From assembly GCF_002951615.1 (NCBI RefSeq), contig NZ_CP019062.1, forward strand, positions 2,046,001-2,110,000: DNA of 64,000 nucleotides, in the 5' to 3' direction. The translations under genes were made by a program, and so were the position numbers. Below are positions 47,516-61,481 of the stretch, in pieces. Below the pieces are notes generated by a model. The model worked only from the letters and a program-made list of their open reading frames with translations, ran no database searches and was not told the DNA's origin. Every line of letters begins with the position of its first letter. The first letter of the stretch is position 1. The stretch comes from Rahnella sikkimica (GTDB lineage Bacteria > Pseudomonadota > Gammaproteobacteria > Enterobacterales > Enterobacteriaceae).

Positions 47516-47543
47516 AAAAAAACGGGAGCATCAAGCTCCCGTT
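47516..47543 (-). terminator. icd terminator
   Basis: Stem AACGGGAGC / GCTCCCGTT with loop ATCAA; a run of seven T follows on the minus strand. Confidence 0.85.
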
Positions 47544-47565
47544 CATCTGTTTCAGCGAACTGAAA

Positions 47566-48819
47566 TTACATATTGGCGATCATGTCGTCGGCAAACTCGC
47601 TACATTTACGCAGCTTAGCGCCTTCCATCAGACGTTCGAAATCGTAAGTCACAGTTTTAGCCGCGATTGCGCCTTCCATGCCTTTGACGATCAGGTCTGC
47701 GGCTTCGAACCATTCCATATGACGCAGCATCATTTCTGCGGACAGAATGATTGAACCCGGGTTCACTTTGTCCTGACCGGCATATTTCGGTGCAGTACCG
47801 TGAGTGGCTTCGAACAGTGCGCAATCAGAACCAATGTTTGCACCCGGTGCGATACCGATGCCGCCAACCTGCGCCGCCAGGGCGTCGGAGATGTAGTCAC
47901 CGTTCAGGTTCATACAGGCGATTACGTCGTATTCAGCCGGACGCAGCAGGATCTGTTGCAGGAATGCATCAGCAATAACGTCTTTGATGATGATGTCTTT
48001 GCCGTTGTTCGGGTTCTTGATTTTAACCCAAGGGCCGCCGTCGATCAGCTCACCGCCGAACTCTTCACGCGCCAGCTGGTAGCCCCAATCCTTGAAGGCA
48101 CCTTCGGTGAACTTCATGATGTTGCCTTTGTGAACCAAAGTCAGTGAATCGCGGTCGTTGGTGATGGTGTATTCAATCGCCGCACGAACCAGACGTTTGG
48201 TCCCTTCTTCGGAGCAAGGTTTGATACCGATACCACATTCCTGTGGGAAACGGATTTTCTTCACGCCCATTTCGTCTTGCAGGAATTTGATGACTTTGTC
48301 TGCTTCAGCAGAACCGGCTTTCCACTCGATACCTGCGTAGATATCTTCGGAGTTTTCACGGAAGATCACCATGTCGGTATCTTCAGGACGCTTCACCGGG
48401 CTTGGTGTGCCGGTGTAATAACGAACCGGACGCAGACAGATGTACAGGTCGAGTTGCTGGCGAAGTGCCACGTTCAGGGAGCGAATGCCGCCGCCAACCG
48501 GAGTGGTCAGTGGGCCTTTGATAGCAACACGGTAGTCACGGATCAGGTCCAGAGTTTCTTCTGGTAGCCATACGTCCTTGCCGTACAGTTCTACGGATTT
48601 CTCGCCGGTGTAGATTTCCATCCAGGAGATTTTACGCTCGCCTTTGTAGGCTTTCTGAACAGCCGCATCAACGACTTTGATCATGGCAGGCGTCACGTCA
48701 ACACCGATGCCATCACCTTCAATGAATGGGATAACAGGATTATTAGGAATGACCAGTTTACCCTGAGCGTCTACTGTAATCTTTTTACCTTCAGCCGGAA
48801 CAACGACTTTGCTTTCCAT
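47566..48819 (-). CDS. icd: NADP-dependent isocitrate dehydrogenase
   Basis: TCA cycle enzyme turning isocitrate to 2-oxoglutarate with NADPH. 417 residues from ATG 48819, which has AAGGAG upstream (E. coli 416). Substrate and regulatory Ser114 ([12 protein letters not shown], equivalent to E. coli Ser113, the AceK phosphorylation site), metal-binding [10 protein letters not shown] and [18 protein letters not shown] region [12 protein letters not shown]. Divergent from rluE, as in E. coli. Confidence 0.97.
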   Translation of the reverse strand: MESKVVVPAEGKKITVDAQGKLVIPNNPVIPFIEGDGIGVDVTPAMIKVVDAAVQKAYKGERKISWMEIYTGEKSVELYGKDVWLPEETLDLIRDYRVAIKGPLTTPVGGGIRSLNVALRQQLDLYICLRPVRYYTGTPSPVKRPEDTDMVIFRENSEDIYAGIEWKAGSAEADKVIKFLQDEMGVKKIRFPQECGIGIKPCSEEGTKRLVRAAIEYTITNDRDSLTLVHKGNIMKFTEGAFKDWGYQLAREEFGGELIDGGPWVKIKNPNNGKDIIIKDVIADAFLQQILLRPAEYDVIACMNLNGDYISDALAAQVGGIGIAPGANIGSDCALFEATHGTAPKYAGQDKVNPGSIILSAEMMLRHMEWFEAADLIVKGMEGAIAAKTVTYDFERLMEGAKLRKCSEFADDMIANM

Positions 48820-48945
48820 TAACCTCTCCTTCGAGCGCATTTTTGTTAAAAATTTGTAAGATGCCGATCGATATTACTCGAATATTTCTCGCTAGCCAAT
48901 CCGAAACATTTTTCAAGTATAATGCGCTAATTCTCTCTAACTTCA

Positions 48946-49578
48946 ATGCCTATGAACCCGCTATCTTTTAAAAATCACCACGTTAAACGTTTCAGCAAAA
49001 GGCCTGCCAAAGAACAATCTGCCCCAAAAGGGCCGAGAAAGGTGATTCTTTTCAATAAACCGTTTGATGTACTGCCACAATTCACTGATGAGGCGGGTCG
49101 GGCCACACTTAAAGATTACATTTCATTAACAGATGTTTATGCCGCCGGACGCCTTGACCGGGACAGCGAAGGTTTACTGGTGCTGACCAACGATGGCAAA
49201 CTGCAAGCTGCACTGACACAGCCAGGTAAACGCACCGGCAAGATTTACTACGTGCAGGTCGAGGGAGAGCCGGATACCGCTGCCGTCGAAGCATTACGCC
49301 ACGGTATCACGCTGAAAGATGGCCCTACCCTGCCCGCCGGTGCAGAAATTGTCGATGAGCCGGAATGGATCTGGGCACGCAATCCGCCAATCCGCGAACG
49401 AAAAGCCATCCCGACAGCCTGGCTGAAAATTACATTGTACGAGGGAAGGAACCGTCAGGTTCGTCGCATGACGGCGCATGTCGGTTTCCCGACGTTACGC
49501 CTGATCCGTTACAGCATGGGCGAATTTTCCCTCGGCGACTTACAACCCGGTCAATGGAAGGAGATCCCGCATGTTTAA
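48946..49578 (+). CDS. rluE: 23S rRNA pseudouridine-2457 synthase
   Basis: RsuA-family pseudouridine synthase, 210 residues (E. coli 217). Catalytic Asp in [33 protein letters not shown] is the family end motif. No S4 domain, as in RluE. An alternative start is ATG 48952. Overlaps nudJ by 8 bases. Confidence 0.93.
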   Translation: MPMNPLSFKNHHVKRFSKRPAKEQSAPKGPRKVILFNKPFDVLPQFTDEAGRATLKDYISLTDVYAAGRLDRDSEGLLVLTNDGKLQAALTQPGKRTGKIYYVQVEGEPDTAAVEALRHGITLKDGPTLPAGAEIVDEPEWIWARNPPIRERKAIPTAWLKITLYEGRNRQVRRMTAHVGFPTLRLIRYSMGEFSLGDLQPGQWKEIPHV

Positions 49579-50017
49579 ACCGCACGTCACCGTCGCCTGC
49601 GTCGTTCAGGCACAGGGAAAGTTTCTGGTTGTTGAAGAAACCATTCACGGGAAAGTGACCTGGAACCAACCTGCTGGCCATCTCGAAGCGGACGAAACGC
49701 TGGTCAGCGCAGCAAAACGTGAACTGTACGAAGAAACCGGTATTCACGCCGAACCGCAGTCTTTTCTCGGGCTGCATCAATGGCAGGCGCCGGACGGCAC
49801 GCCGTTTCTGCGTTTCGCGTTTGTGATTGATTTACCGGAAATTCTGGACACTGCGCCGCAGGATGCCGATATCGATCAGTGCCGCTGGGTCACTGCCGAA
49901 GAAATTATCGGCTCGGCTCAGTTGCGCTCGCCGCTGGTGGCGGAAAGCATCCGTTGTTATCAGGAATCTCCGCGTTACCCTCTGGAAATCCTGCGCAATT
50001 TTAATTTGCCGGAGTAA
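49571..50017 (+). CDS. nudJ: Nudix phosphatase NudJ
   Basis: 148 residues (E. coli NudJ 153). Nudix box [15 protein letters not shown] then ELYEETGI with all consensus Glu/Gly positions. Hydrolyses nucleoside tri- and diphosphates and HMP pyrophosphate in E. coli. Overlap with rluE and 230-base gap to mnmA as in the E. coli rluE-nudJ-mnmA order. Confidence 0.93.
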   Translation: MFKPHVTVACVVQAQGKFLVVEETIHGKVTWNQPAGHLEADETLVSAAKRELYEETGIHAEPQSFLGLHQWQAPDGTPFLRFAFVIDLPEILDTAPQDADIDQCRWVTAEEIIGSAQLRSPLVAESIRCYQESPRYPLEILRNFNLPE

Positions 50018-50229
50018 CCGCGCTGCCCCCCGCGCAGCAAAAGCCACTCGTCCGGTTGTTGCACGGCTTGGAATCAGCGATGCAGCAACCGGCCTGACGT
50101 GATAAAATTTCGCGCTTCAGTATTGATGTAGTACCTCTCTGTTCGGGTTTCTGTGGTGTTTTTGTTGCGCGCGGCCTTCATCCTCGTGGGACAAGCATCA
50201 GAAAAACACCGTCAGTACCGGACAATTAA

Positions 50230-51360
<1,131 letters not shown>

Positions 51361-51385
51361 TACTGCGCCAACAGGTGTATGAAAA

Positions 51386-51415
51386 CGGGACGCTTTCGGG
51401 CGTCCCGCTTTTTTT
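51386..51415 (+). terminator. mnmA terminator
   Basis: Stem CGGGACGC / GCGTCCCG with a short loop and CTTTTTTT. Confidence 0.85.
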
Positions 51416-51551
51416 CTGCCCGCCTGTGACAGTCTGCACTGATTCCGAACTGTGTTTAGGGTCAGTTTTATGGCATGATCTGTCGCCATTAGTTTGGGCT
51501 ATCTTCTTTGTCACTGCGTCTCATCGTTTCAAAACGCTTACAGGAGTAAAC

Positions 51552-53572
<2,021 letters not shown>

Positions 53573-53587
53573 GATTGCCCTTTCACC

Positions 53588-53622
53588 GAAGCGCCTCAGA
53601 ACGGGGCGCTTCAGTGTATTTT
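53588..53622 (+). terminator. purB terminator
   Basis: Stem GAAGCGCC / GGCGCTTC with a loop of about 9 bases, then a TATTTTT tail. Confidence 0.65.
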
Positions 53623-53656
53623 TAGCAAGCCTGTGAATTTTTTGCCGTAATACGGA

Positions 53657-55021
53657 TTAACTCTGAGTCTGGAACTTATTTTGACGCAAATCGCCAATAA
53701 TGTCGTTCATCTTGTCTTCTGTTAAACGGTAATAACGAATTGAGAACGCCGTAATCAGGTAGAAAATAGCGGGTAATACAGTAAATAAAATCAGCACACC
53801 GCGAATTGCTTCCGCAGATTGTTGTTCCATCCCCGCCTGATAACCAAACCAAGCCAGTCCCCAACCCGTCAGTGCGCCACCAATTGCCACGCCAAGTTTT
53901 ATCACAAAAATATTCGCTGCGATGTTCATGCCCGTGATACGGCGTTGTGTTTTCCATTCACCATAGTTATTGGCATCAGTAATCATCGACCATTGCAACG
54001 GTGCATTAATACCCTGTAATAAATTCAAAATAATATGAACCACAAATGCTGGGATCCAATATTCGGTCGGTAATACAAAGAATAATAATCCTACCAGTGC
54101 ACTTAATACGTTAACCCACACAGAGGCCCGGATTTTACACATCCATGTGCCCAGTGATTTGGCAAATAAACTGCCAAATACCGAGGCGACAGTGGTTGCC
54201 AGCATAAATAGAGAAATTATACCGCTCCCCTGATGCAGAACATATTGCACAAAATAGACCAGCAGACTACCGCGTACTACCACGCCGCAAAGCATCGCGA
54301 GGTTATACACGGAAAGAATACGCCACTGATCATTTTTCATGAGAATACGCATATCACGCAGGATATTCATATTATCTTCTTTCACCGGCGTAATTCGCTC
54401 ACGGGTTGTCAGGAAACAGGTGAGGAACATCAGGCAACCAATAACACCGAAGATGCCCATCGCCCACTGCATACCCGTTGCACGGTCACCCGGTGCGATA
54501 AAATCTGCCAGAGGCAGGATTAAAGCCGTTCCCATCGCGCCACCGATCGGTGCGATCGCAAACCGCCATGACTGAAGCGAAAGATTATCCTGTGGATCGG
54601 CCGTAATCGCCGCACCTAATGAGCAGTAAGGGATGTTTATTGCTGTGTACATGATGGTCATGAAAATATAAGCCAGAACGGCATACACAATTTTTGCGGT
54701 TTGCCCGAAATCTGGCGTGGAATAAACCAGCACACAACTCACCGCAAACGGCACACAAATAATCAGTAACCATGGGCGGAAACGCCCCCACCGACTTTTG
54801 GTTTGATCGGCGATCGCCCCCATGATGGGATCTGTAATGGCATCAAGTACCCGAACGACTAAAAACAGGGTGCCCATGACAGCAGGAGAAAGTCCATAAA
54901 TATTGGTATAGAAGTAAGCCAGAATGGCAACAGAGGAATCAAAAACGATATGACTTGCCGCATCACCTAATCCAAAACCCAGCTTTTCTTTGTTGGTTAT
55001 TCTTTCAGTTAACGCTGACAT
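53657..55021 (-). CDS. GPH-family sugar:cation symporter
   Basis: 454 residues, 12 hydrophobic helices. Glycoside-pentoside-hexuronide family motifs: GFGLGDAASHIVFDSSVAIL, DAITDPIMGAIADQTKSRWG, FRPWLL and MYTAINIPYCSLGAAIT, then GEWKTQRRITGMNIA. Closest in feel to YicJ/UidB-type carriers. The substrate cannot be read from the sequence. No sugar hydrolase is adjacent, and only a decayed GntR-like fragment lies upstream. It is inserted between purB and phoP, which are neighbours in E. coli. Confidence 0.88.
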   Translation of the reverse strand: MSALTERITNKEKLGFGLGDAASHIVFDSSVAILAYFYTNIYGLSPAVMGTLFLVVRVLDAITDPIMGAIADQTKSRWGRFRPWLLIICVPFAVSCVLVYSTPDFGQTAKIVYAVLAYIFMTIMYTAINIPYCSLGAAITADPQDNLSLQSWRFAIAPIGGAMGTALILPLADFIAPGDRATGMQWAMGIFGVIGCLMFLTCFLTTRERITPVKEDNMNILRDMRILMKNDQWRILSVYNLAMLCGVVVRGSLLVYFVQYVLHQGSGIISLFMLATTVASVFGSLFAKSLGTWMCKIRASVWVNVLSALVGLLFFVLPTEYWIPAFVVHIILNLLQGINAPLQWSMITDANNYGEWKTQRRITGMNIAANIFVIKLGVAIGGALTGWGLAWFGYQAGMEQQSAEAIRGVLILFTVLPAIFYLITAFSIRYYRLTEDKMNDIIGDLRQNKFQTQS

Positions 55022-55259
55022 GCATTCACCTCTTTTATTAAATTAGGATCCTTCCACCTTTATAATTCTTGCCATTCACTTGAGATATTCTGATATTTCA
55101 TTTATGTCTTATGCTTTTAATCAAATGTGATGCAGGCACGTTTGGTTCATACCCGCGCGAACGTTTAACCCGATCTTAAACGTTCCATATCCCCGTCCAG
55201 AGGCATTGATATGTGAACCCGGCGGTAAAATGTCACTGTGAAAAATCTTCATCCTTCTA

Positions 55260-55424
55260 AAACAGAGGCCATTTCCCCCGCACGGGAAGACCGACTTCAT
55301 GAGCATGGTCACCAAGCAGAAGGTGCTATCCAGGTTTGAAGAAAACGGAAGCATCAGGCGCTCGCTGAGTGACGGAACGTTTATCAAAAATGCAACCGAT
55401 ACCCGACTGACTCAGTATTTGTAA
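55260..55424 (+). pseudogene. decayed GntR-family regulator fragment
   Basis: The frame ending at 55424 encodes KVLSRFEENGSIRRSLSDGT then FIKNATDTRLTQYL, the recognition-helix end and wing of a GntR-type DNA-binding domain (LxxLEExGxIxRxxGxGTFV). The preceding codons (RPFPPHGKTDF) look like a degraded LPSERELAE segment. No effector domain follows. It is probably the remnant of a regulator for the neighbouring symporter. The rest of the 55022-55472 gap holds nothing I can support. Confidence 0.5.
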
Positions 55425-55472
55425 TTTTAATCAGCTATCCGTCTCACATTTTATGTTCGTGCTGGCTCAGGT

Positions 55473-55489
55473 CGTTTATAATTCGTTTA
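55473..55489 (+). promoter_or_regulatory. PhoP box upstream of phoPQ
   Basis: Direct repeats CGTTTA - TAATT - CGTTTA with the exact 5-base spacing of the PhoP consensus (T/G)GTTTA-N5-(T/G)GTTTA; only the first base of each half differs. It lies about 125 bases before phoP, consistent with the known autoregulation of phoPQ. Confidence 0.75.
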
Positions 55490-55612
55490 TGTTTTGTTGA
55501 GGTTTGTGCGCATGGCGTTGAACCTGGGTTGATTAAAATTTTTCAGGATCATTTAGACTTAAGCGCATAAATTTTTTCATCATTTCCCGTGTACTGAGAA
55601 TAAGGAATTACC

Positions 55613-56287
55613 ATGCGAATTTTGGTTATTGAAGATAACGCACTGCTGCGTCACCACCTCTCGGTACAGCTGCGGGAAATGGGTCATCAGGTTGATGCGG
55701 CGGAAGACGCCAAAGAGGCGGATTATTTCCTGCACGAACATGCGCCGGATATCGCGATTGTTGACCTGGGGCTGCCGGGCGAAGATGGCCTGAGCCTGAT
55801 CCGCCGCTGGCGCAGTCATCAGACCAATTTGCCAATTTTAGTGCTGACCGCGCGTGAAAGCTGGCAGGACAAAGTCGCCGTGCTGGAAGCCGGTGCTGAC
55901 GATTACGTCACCAAACCTTTCCACCTCGAAGAAGTTCTGGCCCGTATGCAGGCGCTGATGCGCCGCAACAGCGGCCTCGCCTCGCAGGTCATCACCCTTC
56001 AGCCGTTCCAGATTGACCTGTCACGCCGCGAACTGACCGTCAACGAACAGCCGATCAAACTGACCGCGTTCGAATACACCATTATTGAAACCCTGATCCG
56101 CAACGCTGGTAAAGTCGTCAGCAAGGATTCCCTGATGCTTCAGCTTTACCCGGACGCCGAGCTGCGCGAAAGCCACACGGTCGACGTGCTGATGGGGCGT
56201 CTGCGTAAAAAGCTCCAGGCCGAACATCCGGTTGACGTCATTACCACCGTGCGCGGCCAGGGTTATCGTTTCGATATCCGCCCGTAA
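55613..56287 (+). CDS. phoP: response regulator PhoP
   Basis: OmpR-type response regulator for low Mg2+, acid and antimicrobial peptides. 224 residues (E. coli 223). Receiver with Asp51 ([10 protein letters not shown]), Lys in DDYVTKPF, C-terminal winged helix ([26 protein letters not shown]). AAGGAATTACC precedes ATG. Cotranscribed with phoQ and preceded by a PhoP box. Confidence 0.96.
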   Translation: MRILVIEDNALLRHHLSVQLREMGHQVDAAEDAKEADYFLHEHAPDIAIVDLGLPGEDGLSLIRRWRSHQTNLPILVLTARESWQDKVAVLEAGADDYVTKPFHLEEVLARMQALMRRNSGLASQVITLQPFQIDLSRRELTVNEQPIKLTAFEYTIIETLIRNAGKVVSKDSLMLQLYPDAELRESHTVDVLMGRLRKKLQAEHPVDVITTVRGQGYRFDIRP

Positions 56288-56317
56288 ATGCCTGTTTTCG
56301 CTTCGAAAGGACTCACC

Positions 56318-57772
56318 ATGAAAGGACGTACCAAGAAACCCTTCTCCCTTCGCGTCCGTTTTATGATGGCGACCGCTGCAGTCGTACTCGCACTGTCACT
56401 GGCTTACGGGCTGGTGGCGGTGGTGGGCTATATGGTGAGTTTCGACAAAACCGCTTACCGTCTGCTGCGCGGCGAAAGTAATTTATTCTTCAGTCTGGCG
56501 CAGTGGCGTGACAACAAGCTGACCATCAACGTGCCGCCCGATCTGGATCTTAATTCCCCGACGCTGGTATTCATTTACGACGCTGAAGGTAATCTGCTGT
56601 GGGCCGAACGCCGGATCCCCGAGCTCGAAGCGCACATCGATAAGGCCTGGATGAATAAACCGGGCTTTTACGAACTGGATACTGACACGCAAATCAGCAG
56701 CGAAGTGCTGGGCAATAACCCGAAAGCACAGGATAAGCTGAAAAGCTACGACGAGACTGACGCCAACGCGATGACTCACTCCATCGCGGTGAACACGTAC
56801 AACGCCACATCGCGTTTACCGGCGCTCAATATCGTGGTGGTCGATACGATCCCGCAGGAATTACAGCGCTCGGACCTGGTCTGGGAATGGTTCAGTTATG
56901 TCCTGCTGGCGAACCTGTTGCTGGTAGTTCCTCTGCTGTGGCTGGCGGCTTACTGGAGCCTCCGGCCAATCAAACAGTTGATTCATCAGGTAGCAGAACT
57001 GGAAAGCCACGAGCGTGAATCCCTCGATGAAAATCCTCCGCGAGAACTGCGCGGGCTGGTGCGGAACCTCAATATTTTGCTGCACGGCGAACGTGGCCGT
57101 TATGACCGCTACCGCACCACGCTGGCGGATTTAACGCACAGCCTGAAAACGCCGCTGGCAGTGTTGCAGTCCACGCTGCGTGCGCTGCGCAACGGCAAAC
57201 AGATGACCATCGAAGAAGCCGAGCCGGTCATGCTGGAACAAATCAGCCGCATCTCTCAGCAGATTGGTTATTACCTGCACCGCGCCACGCTGCGTTCAGA
57301 ACAGAATTTACTGATCCGCGAAGTGCATTCCGTGCCCGCTATTCTTGACGGATTATGTTCTGCACTCAACAAAGTCTATCAGCGCAAAGGCGTGGTGATT
57401 ACGGTCGATATCTCGCCGGAAATTACCTTTGTCGGCGAGAAAAATGACTTCATGGAAGTCATGGGTAATGTCATCGATAACGCCTGTAAATATTGCCTGG
57501 AGTTTGTGGAAATCAGCGCCGTCCATACCGAAAATGAACTGGTGATATTGATTGAAGACGATGGCCCCGGCATTCCGGAAAGCAAACGTGAAGTGATCTT
57601 CCAGCGCGGGCAGCGCGCCGACACACTGCGTCCGGGACAAGGCCTCGGCCTCTCGCTGGCCAATGACATTATCGAGCAGTACGACGGCAAAATCGTCATC
57701 GGCGACAGCCCGCTCGGCGGTGCCAGCATGCACGTTCATTTCGGATTACAGCACGGTATCGAACTGGAGTAA
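56318..57772 (+). CDS. phoQ: sensor histidine kinase PhoQ
   Basis: 484 residues from ATG 56318 (AAAGGA 7 bases upstream; E. coli 486). Two membrane helices (about 15-40 and 190-212) around an acidic PAS-like periplasmic sensor (about 43-190), HAMP, DHp with His274 ([14 protein letters not shown]), and ATPase boxes [27 protein letters not shown]. Senses Mg2+ and peptides and phosphorylates PhoP. The window also encodes its inhibitor MgrB at 37.8 kb. Confidence 0.96.
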   Translation: MKGRTKKPFSLRVRFMMATAAVVLALSLAYGLVAVVGYMVSFDKTAYRLLRGESNLFFSLAQWRDNKLTINVPPDLDLNSPTLVFIYDAEGNLLWAERRIPELEAHIDKAWMNKPGFYELDTDTQISSEVLGNNPKAQDKLKSYDETDANAMTHSIAVNTYNATSRLPALNIVVVDTIPQELQRSDLVWEWFSYVLLANLLLVVPLLWLAAYWSLRPIKQLIHQVAELESHERESLDENPPRELRGLVRNLNILLHGERGRYDRYRTTLADLTHSLKTPLAVLQSTLRALRNGKQMTIEEAEPVMLEQISRISQQIGYYLHRATLRSEQNLLIREVHSVPAILDGLCSALNKVYQRKGVVITVDISPEITFVGEKNDFMEVMGNVIDNACKYCLEFVEISAVHTENELVILIEDDGPGIPESKREVIFQRGQRADTLRPGQGLGLSLANDIIEQYDGKIVIGDSPLGGASMHVHFGLQHGIELE

Positions 57773-57803
57773 CCGCCCGTAAATCAAAATGCTGATGCAT
57801 TCA

Positions 57804-57848
57804 CCCGCAAATTTGCTGCTTTCTTAAACTTAACGTTAAATTTGCGGG
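57804..57848 (+). terminator. long inverted repeat after phoQ
   Basis: Perfect 11-base arms CCCGCAAATTT / AAATTTGCGGG with a 23-base spacer, starting 32 bases after the phoQ stop. No T-run; it could be a phoPQ transcript end or a binding site for roxA. Confidence 0.45.
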
Positions 57849-57918
57849 TAATTGCCCAATGCACCAGCAACACCTTCCGTTATAATCCTTAACAGTTCCC
57901 TCCCCTCATGGATATATT

Positions 57919-59040
57919 ATGGATTATCAACTCGACCTCGACTGGAACGATTTCCTTCAGCGCTACTGGCAAAAACGTCCTGTCGTCCTAAAACGCGGCT
58001 TTAAGAATTTCGTCGATCCCATTTCTCCCGATGAGCTGGCGGGGTTGGCGATGGAAAACGAAGTCGACAGCCGTCTGGTCAGCAATCAGGACGGGCGCTG
58101 GAACGTGAGCCACGGGCCTTTCGAAAGCTACGATCATCTGGGCGAAAATGGCTGGTCAGTACTGGTTCAGGCGGTTGATCACTGGCACGAGCCGTCTTCC
58201 CATCTGATGACGCCGTTCCGCCATATTCCTGACTGGCGGATGGATGATCTGATGATTTCCTTCTCGGTTCCGGGCGGCGGCGTTGGCCCGCATCTGGATC
58301 AGTACGACGTCTTTATCATTCAGGGCACGGGTCGTCGCCGCTGGCGCGTGGGTGAGAAAGTCGCCATGAAACAGCATTGTCCGCACCCTGACCTGCTTCA
58401 GGTTGAACCCTTTGAAGCCATTATCGATGAAGAACTTGAACCGGGCGATATCGTTTATATTCCGCCGGGTTTCCCGCACGATGGCTATTCACTGGAAAAT
58501 TCCCTTAACTACTCTGTCGGCTTCCGCGCACCGAATGCCCGTGAAATGGTCAGCGGTTTCGCCGACTTCGTGCTTTCCCGCGAACTGGGCAGCCACCGTT
58601 ACACCGATCCGGATCTGGTCGAACGTGAGCATCCTGCTGAAATTCAGCCTGCCGAACTGGATAAACTGCGCGGCATGATGTTGGATCTGATTGGCAATCC
58701 GGCGCACTTCAACAGCTGGTTTGGCGAGTTTATTTCCCAGTCGCGCCACGAGCTGGATCTGGCTCCGCCAGAACCGCCTTATCAGGCCGGTGAAATTTAC
58801 GAGCTGCTCGGATCAGGGGAAACACTGGAACGTCTGGGCGGGCTGCGCGTATTGCGCGTCGGCGACGTTTGCTACGTCAACGGTGAAGCGATGACCACAG
58901 AGCATATCGGTGCGGTGGACGCGATTGCACGTCACAAAACCGTGACCAAAGAAATGCTGGGCGATGCCCTGGATGATCCGTCATTCCTGGCGCTGCTTTC
59001 CGCGCTGGTGAACAGCGGTTACTGGTACTTTAACGACTAA
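57919..59040 (+). CDS. roxA: ribosomal protein uL16 arginine hydroxylase (YcfD)
   Basis: Fe(II)/2-oxoglutarate oxygenase that hydroxylates Arg81 of L16. 373 residues, as E. coli YcfD. JmjC cupin with HxD in GVGPHLDQYDVF and the distal His in PPGFPHDGYS. The C-terminal winged-helix-like part ends SGYWYFND. Follows phoQ as in E. coli. Confidence 0.96.
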   Translation: MDYQLDLDWNDFLQRYWQKRPVVLKRGFKNFVDPISPDELAGLAMENEVDSRLVSNQDGRWNVSHGPFESYDHLGENGWSVLVQAVDHWHEPSSHLMTPFRHIPDWRMDDLMISFSVPGGGVGPHLDQYDVFIIQGTGRRRWRVGEKVAMKQHCPHPDLLQVEPFEAIIDEELEPGDIVYIPPGFPHDGYSLENSLNYSVGFRAPNAREMVSGFADFVLSRELGSHRYTDPDLVEREHPAEIQPAELDKLRGMMLDLIGNPAHFNSWFGEFISQSRHELDLAPPEPPYQAGEIYELLGSGETLERLGGLRVLRVGDVCYVNGEAMTTEHIGAVDAIARHKTVTKEMLGDALDDPSFLALLSALVNSGYWYFND

Positions 59041-59063
59041 CCGTCTCGGCTGATTCATAAACG

Positions 59064-59098
59064 AAAGGGGCAATGTCATCAGACATCGCCCCTTTTTT
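59064..59098 (+). terminator. roxA terminator
   Basis: Stem AAAGGGGC / GCCCCTTT extended by ATGTC / GACAT, then a T-run. Confidence 0.85.
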
Positions 59099-59133
59099 AA
59101 CCGCCAGTTATAGCCGATTTGTTTACGAAATCT

Positions 59134-60369
59134 TTAGTGTTTCAGTGCTTCTTTCGCCGTTAACTCGGCGATACGCATGATCACGGACACCGCTTTTTCC
59201 ATGCCTTCGAGCGTCACAAACTCATGTTTACCATGGAAATTATAGCCGCCGGTAAAAATGTTCGGGCAAGGTAAACCGCGGAAAGACAACTGTGCGCCGT
59301 CGGTTCCGCCGCGGATCGGCTTCATGATCGGCTCAATATCGCAGTCTTTCATCGCCTGCTGCGCCAGCGCAATAATGTGCGGATGCTGGGCCACTTTGTC
59401 GCGCATGTTGTAATAGTGATCGTCCAGCGTCACTTCGATATAACAATCACGGTGCAGACCTTTGCCCACGACGTGCGCGATATCGATAATTTTCTGTTTG
59501 CGGGCTTCGAACTGCGTTTTGTCGAAATCACGGATGATGTAATGCATTTCCGCGCGCTCAACGTTGCCCTTGATGGTGGTCAGGTGATAGAAACCTTCGT
59601 AACCGTCGGTATGTTCAGGCGTTTCTTCCACCGGCAGTTCATGGTGGAAACGCGTCGCCAGCGACAGCGCATTGATCATCACGCCTTTCGCACTACCGGG
59701 GTGAACGTTGTTGCCGACAATTTTGATGGTCGCCGAGGCGGCATTAAAGTTTTCAAACTCCAGCTCGCCCACGCCGCCGCCGTCCACGGTATACGCCCAT
59801 TCCGCGCCAAAGGCCGGAATATCGAAACTCTGCGCGCCCTTGCCGATTTCTTCATCCGGCGTAAAGGCAATACGCACAGGACCGTGCGCGATATTGCTGT
59901 TTTTAAGCCTCACCATCGCGGTAATAATTTCGGCAATGCCGGATTTGTCGTCAGACCCCAGCAGCGTTTTGCCGTCGGTGGTAATAATCGTATGGCCGAG
60001 CAGCTGGTGCAGAACCGGGAACATCACCGGAGATAAAATTTCATCGCCATTTCCCAGCGCGATATCACCGCCACGGTAGTTTTCCACAATCTGCGGATTA
60101 ACGTGTTTAGCGGTGAAATCGGGGGCGGTATCCAGATGAGAAATGAAGCCAATGACCGGCACTTTCCAGGCCACATTGCCCGGTAACGTTGCCATCACGC
60201 AGCCTTTATCGCTGAGCGTGACTTGTGAGAATCCCAGTTCAGTCAGTTCATTACGCAGCGCCTGCGCCAGCTTTAGCTGACCGTCGGTGCTCGGCGTATG
60301 TTTAACATTGGGCTTAGATTGGGTATCGAAAGAAACATAATTCAGAAAACGATCAAGCAACTTATCCAT
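59134..60369 (-). CDS. pepT: peptidase T (tripeptidase)
   Basis: Zn aminopeptidase of the M20 family that removes the N-terminal residue from tripeptides. 411 residues (E. coli 408). Metal and catalytic residues: [34 protein letters not shown], and the late His in YNFHGKHE. Convergent with roxA, as in E. coli. Confidence 0.96.
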   Translation of the reverse strand: MDKLLDRFLNYVSFDTQSKPNVKHTPSTDGQLKLAQALRNELTELGFSQVTLSDKGCVMATLPGNVAWKVPVIGFISHLDTAPDFTAKHVNPQIVENYRGGDIALGNGDEILSPVMFPVLHQLLGHTIITTDGKTLLGSDDKSGIAEIITAMVRLKNSNIAHGPVRIAFTPDEEIGKGAQSFDIPAFGAEWAYTVDGGGVGELEFENFNAASATIKIVGNNVHPGSAKGVMINALSLATRFHHELPVEETPEHTDGYEGFYHLTTIKGNVERAEMHYIIRDFDKTQFEARKQKIIDIAHVVGKGLHRDCYIEVTLDDHYYNMRDKVAQHPHIIALAQQAMKDCDIEPIMKPIRGGTDGAQLSFRGLPCPNIFTGGYNFHGKHEFVTLEGMEKAVSVIMRIAELTAKEALKH

Positions 60370-60526
60370 ATAGGTATCCTCTGGCGGCTGGGTTTTATTA
60401 TGCGCAGCATGAAAACCGTGAATATTGCGTCAGGTCATTTTTCACCAAGTTTAACGGGATAACTCTTCGGGGCGGGCGCAATTTTAGCGATAAAGATGAA
60501 TAACGCTAACGTTACCGGTGCTGCAA

Positions 60527-60570
60527 CTGGCGATGAACTCCCGGAAATTGCGGGAATTGAGCATCGCCAG
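60527..60570 (-). terminator. hairpin downstream of cobB
   Basis: Outer arms CTGGCGATG / CATCGCCAG and inner arms TCCCG / CGGGA, 30 bases after the cobB stop. No clear T-run, so it is a probable transcript end or stabilising hairpin. Confidence 0.5.
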
Positions 60571-60599
60571 CGCGGCAATAACGTCAGGCATGGCGGGGA

Positions 60600-61430
60600 T
60601 TAGTGCCAGGCTTCATCTTTTTTGGTCAGGAATTTATGCACAAACTCGGGGACAACTTCACTTGCCAGCCCGTAATGTTTCATATCGAATTCGCTTTCAA
60701 CCTGACTCGGTTCCAGATTCAGCTCAACGGCACAGGCACCGCCAATGCGCGCTTCGTGAACAAATCCGGCAGCCGGATAAACATGCCCGGAGGTGCCAAT
60801 TGCCACAAAGAAATCGGCCTTCGCCAGCGCATCGTAGATTTCGTCCATACCGAGCGGCATTTCACCAAACCAGACGATGTGCGGCCGCAGCGGCGCAGGA
60901 AACTGGCAGCAATGGCAGCGGTCATCGACGGTTAAATCACCCGGCCAGTCCAGAATCTGGCCTGACTGCGAACAGCGCACTTTGAGCAACTCGCCGTGCA
61001 TGTGGATCACGCGGGAACTGCCTGCGCGCTCATGCAGATTGTCGATATTTTGCGTCACCAGCAGGAAGTTATCGCCGAGCGCTTCTTCCAGCGTCGCCAG
61101 CGCATAGTGCGCGGCGTTCGGTTTAAGATCTTCCGACTGCAACTGGCGGCGGCGTTCATTATAAAAACGCTGCACCAGTTCCGGATCACGGCGATACCCT
61201 TCCGGTGTCGCCACGTCTTCCACACGGTGTTCTTCCCACAAACCATCGGCGGCGCGGAAAGTGCGGATCCCCGATTCAGCGGAAATCCCGGCACCGGTCA
61301 GCACCACCACAAACGGCTTTTTCAGCGAGGCCGCTGCCATTGAATCACGGTGGAAAATATTCGACCGGAAACGCTGATGCCGGATACGTTTATTTTTGCG
61401 AAACCGACACAGACGATGACGTGTGCGCAT
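60600..61430 (-). CDS. cobB: NAD-dependent protein deacylase (sirtuin) CobB
   Basis: Removes acetyl and succinyl groups from lysines. 276 residues (E. coli long form 279). Basic N-terminal extension [18 protein letters not shown], then [26 protein letters not shown], catalytic His in [12 protein letters not shown] and the zinc Cys (RCS and CHCC). [16 protein letters not shown] binds NAD. In E. coli nagK lies between lolE and cobB; here it is missing and cobB follows lolE by 51 bases. A short form could start at the internal Met (MAAASLKKP). Confidence 0.95.
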   Translation of the reverse strand: MRTRHRLCRFRKNKRIRHQRFRSNIFHRDSMAAASLKKPFVVVLTGAGISAESGIRTFRAADGLWEEHRVEDVATPEGYRRDPELVQRFYNERRRQLQSEDLKPNAAHYALATLEEALGDNFLLVTQNIDNLHERAGSSRVIHMHGELLKVRCSQSGQILDWPGDLTVDDRCHCCQFPAPLRPHIVWFGEMPLGMDEIYDALAKADFFVAIGTSGHVYPAAGFVHEARIGGACAVELNLEPSQVESEFDMKHYGLASEVVPEFVHKFLTKKDEAWH

Positions 61431-61481
61431 GAAGTGCTCCTTACTCTCTGTGTCTGAAAGATTGTGTTGCGTGAATCATCG

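Noticed and set aside
55121..55387. 88-codon minus-strand frame between the symporter and phoP
   Set aside because: It is the antisense of the GntR-like fragment, which makes better protein sense on the plus strand.
60518..60985. 155-codon plus-strand frame over the cobB 3' end
   Set aside because: Shadow of cobB; the minus-strand sirtuin motifs are intact.
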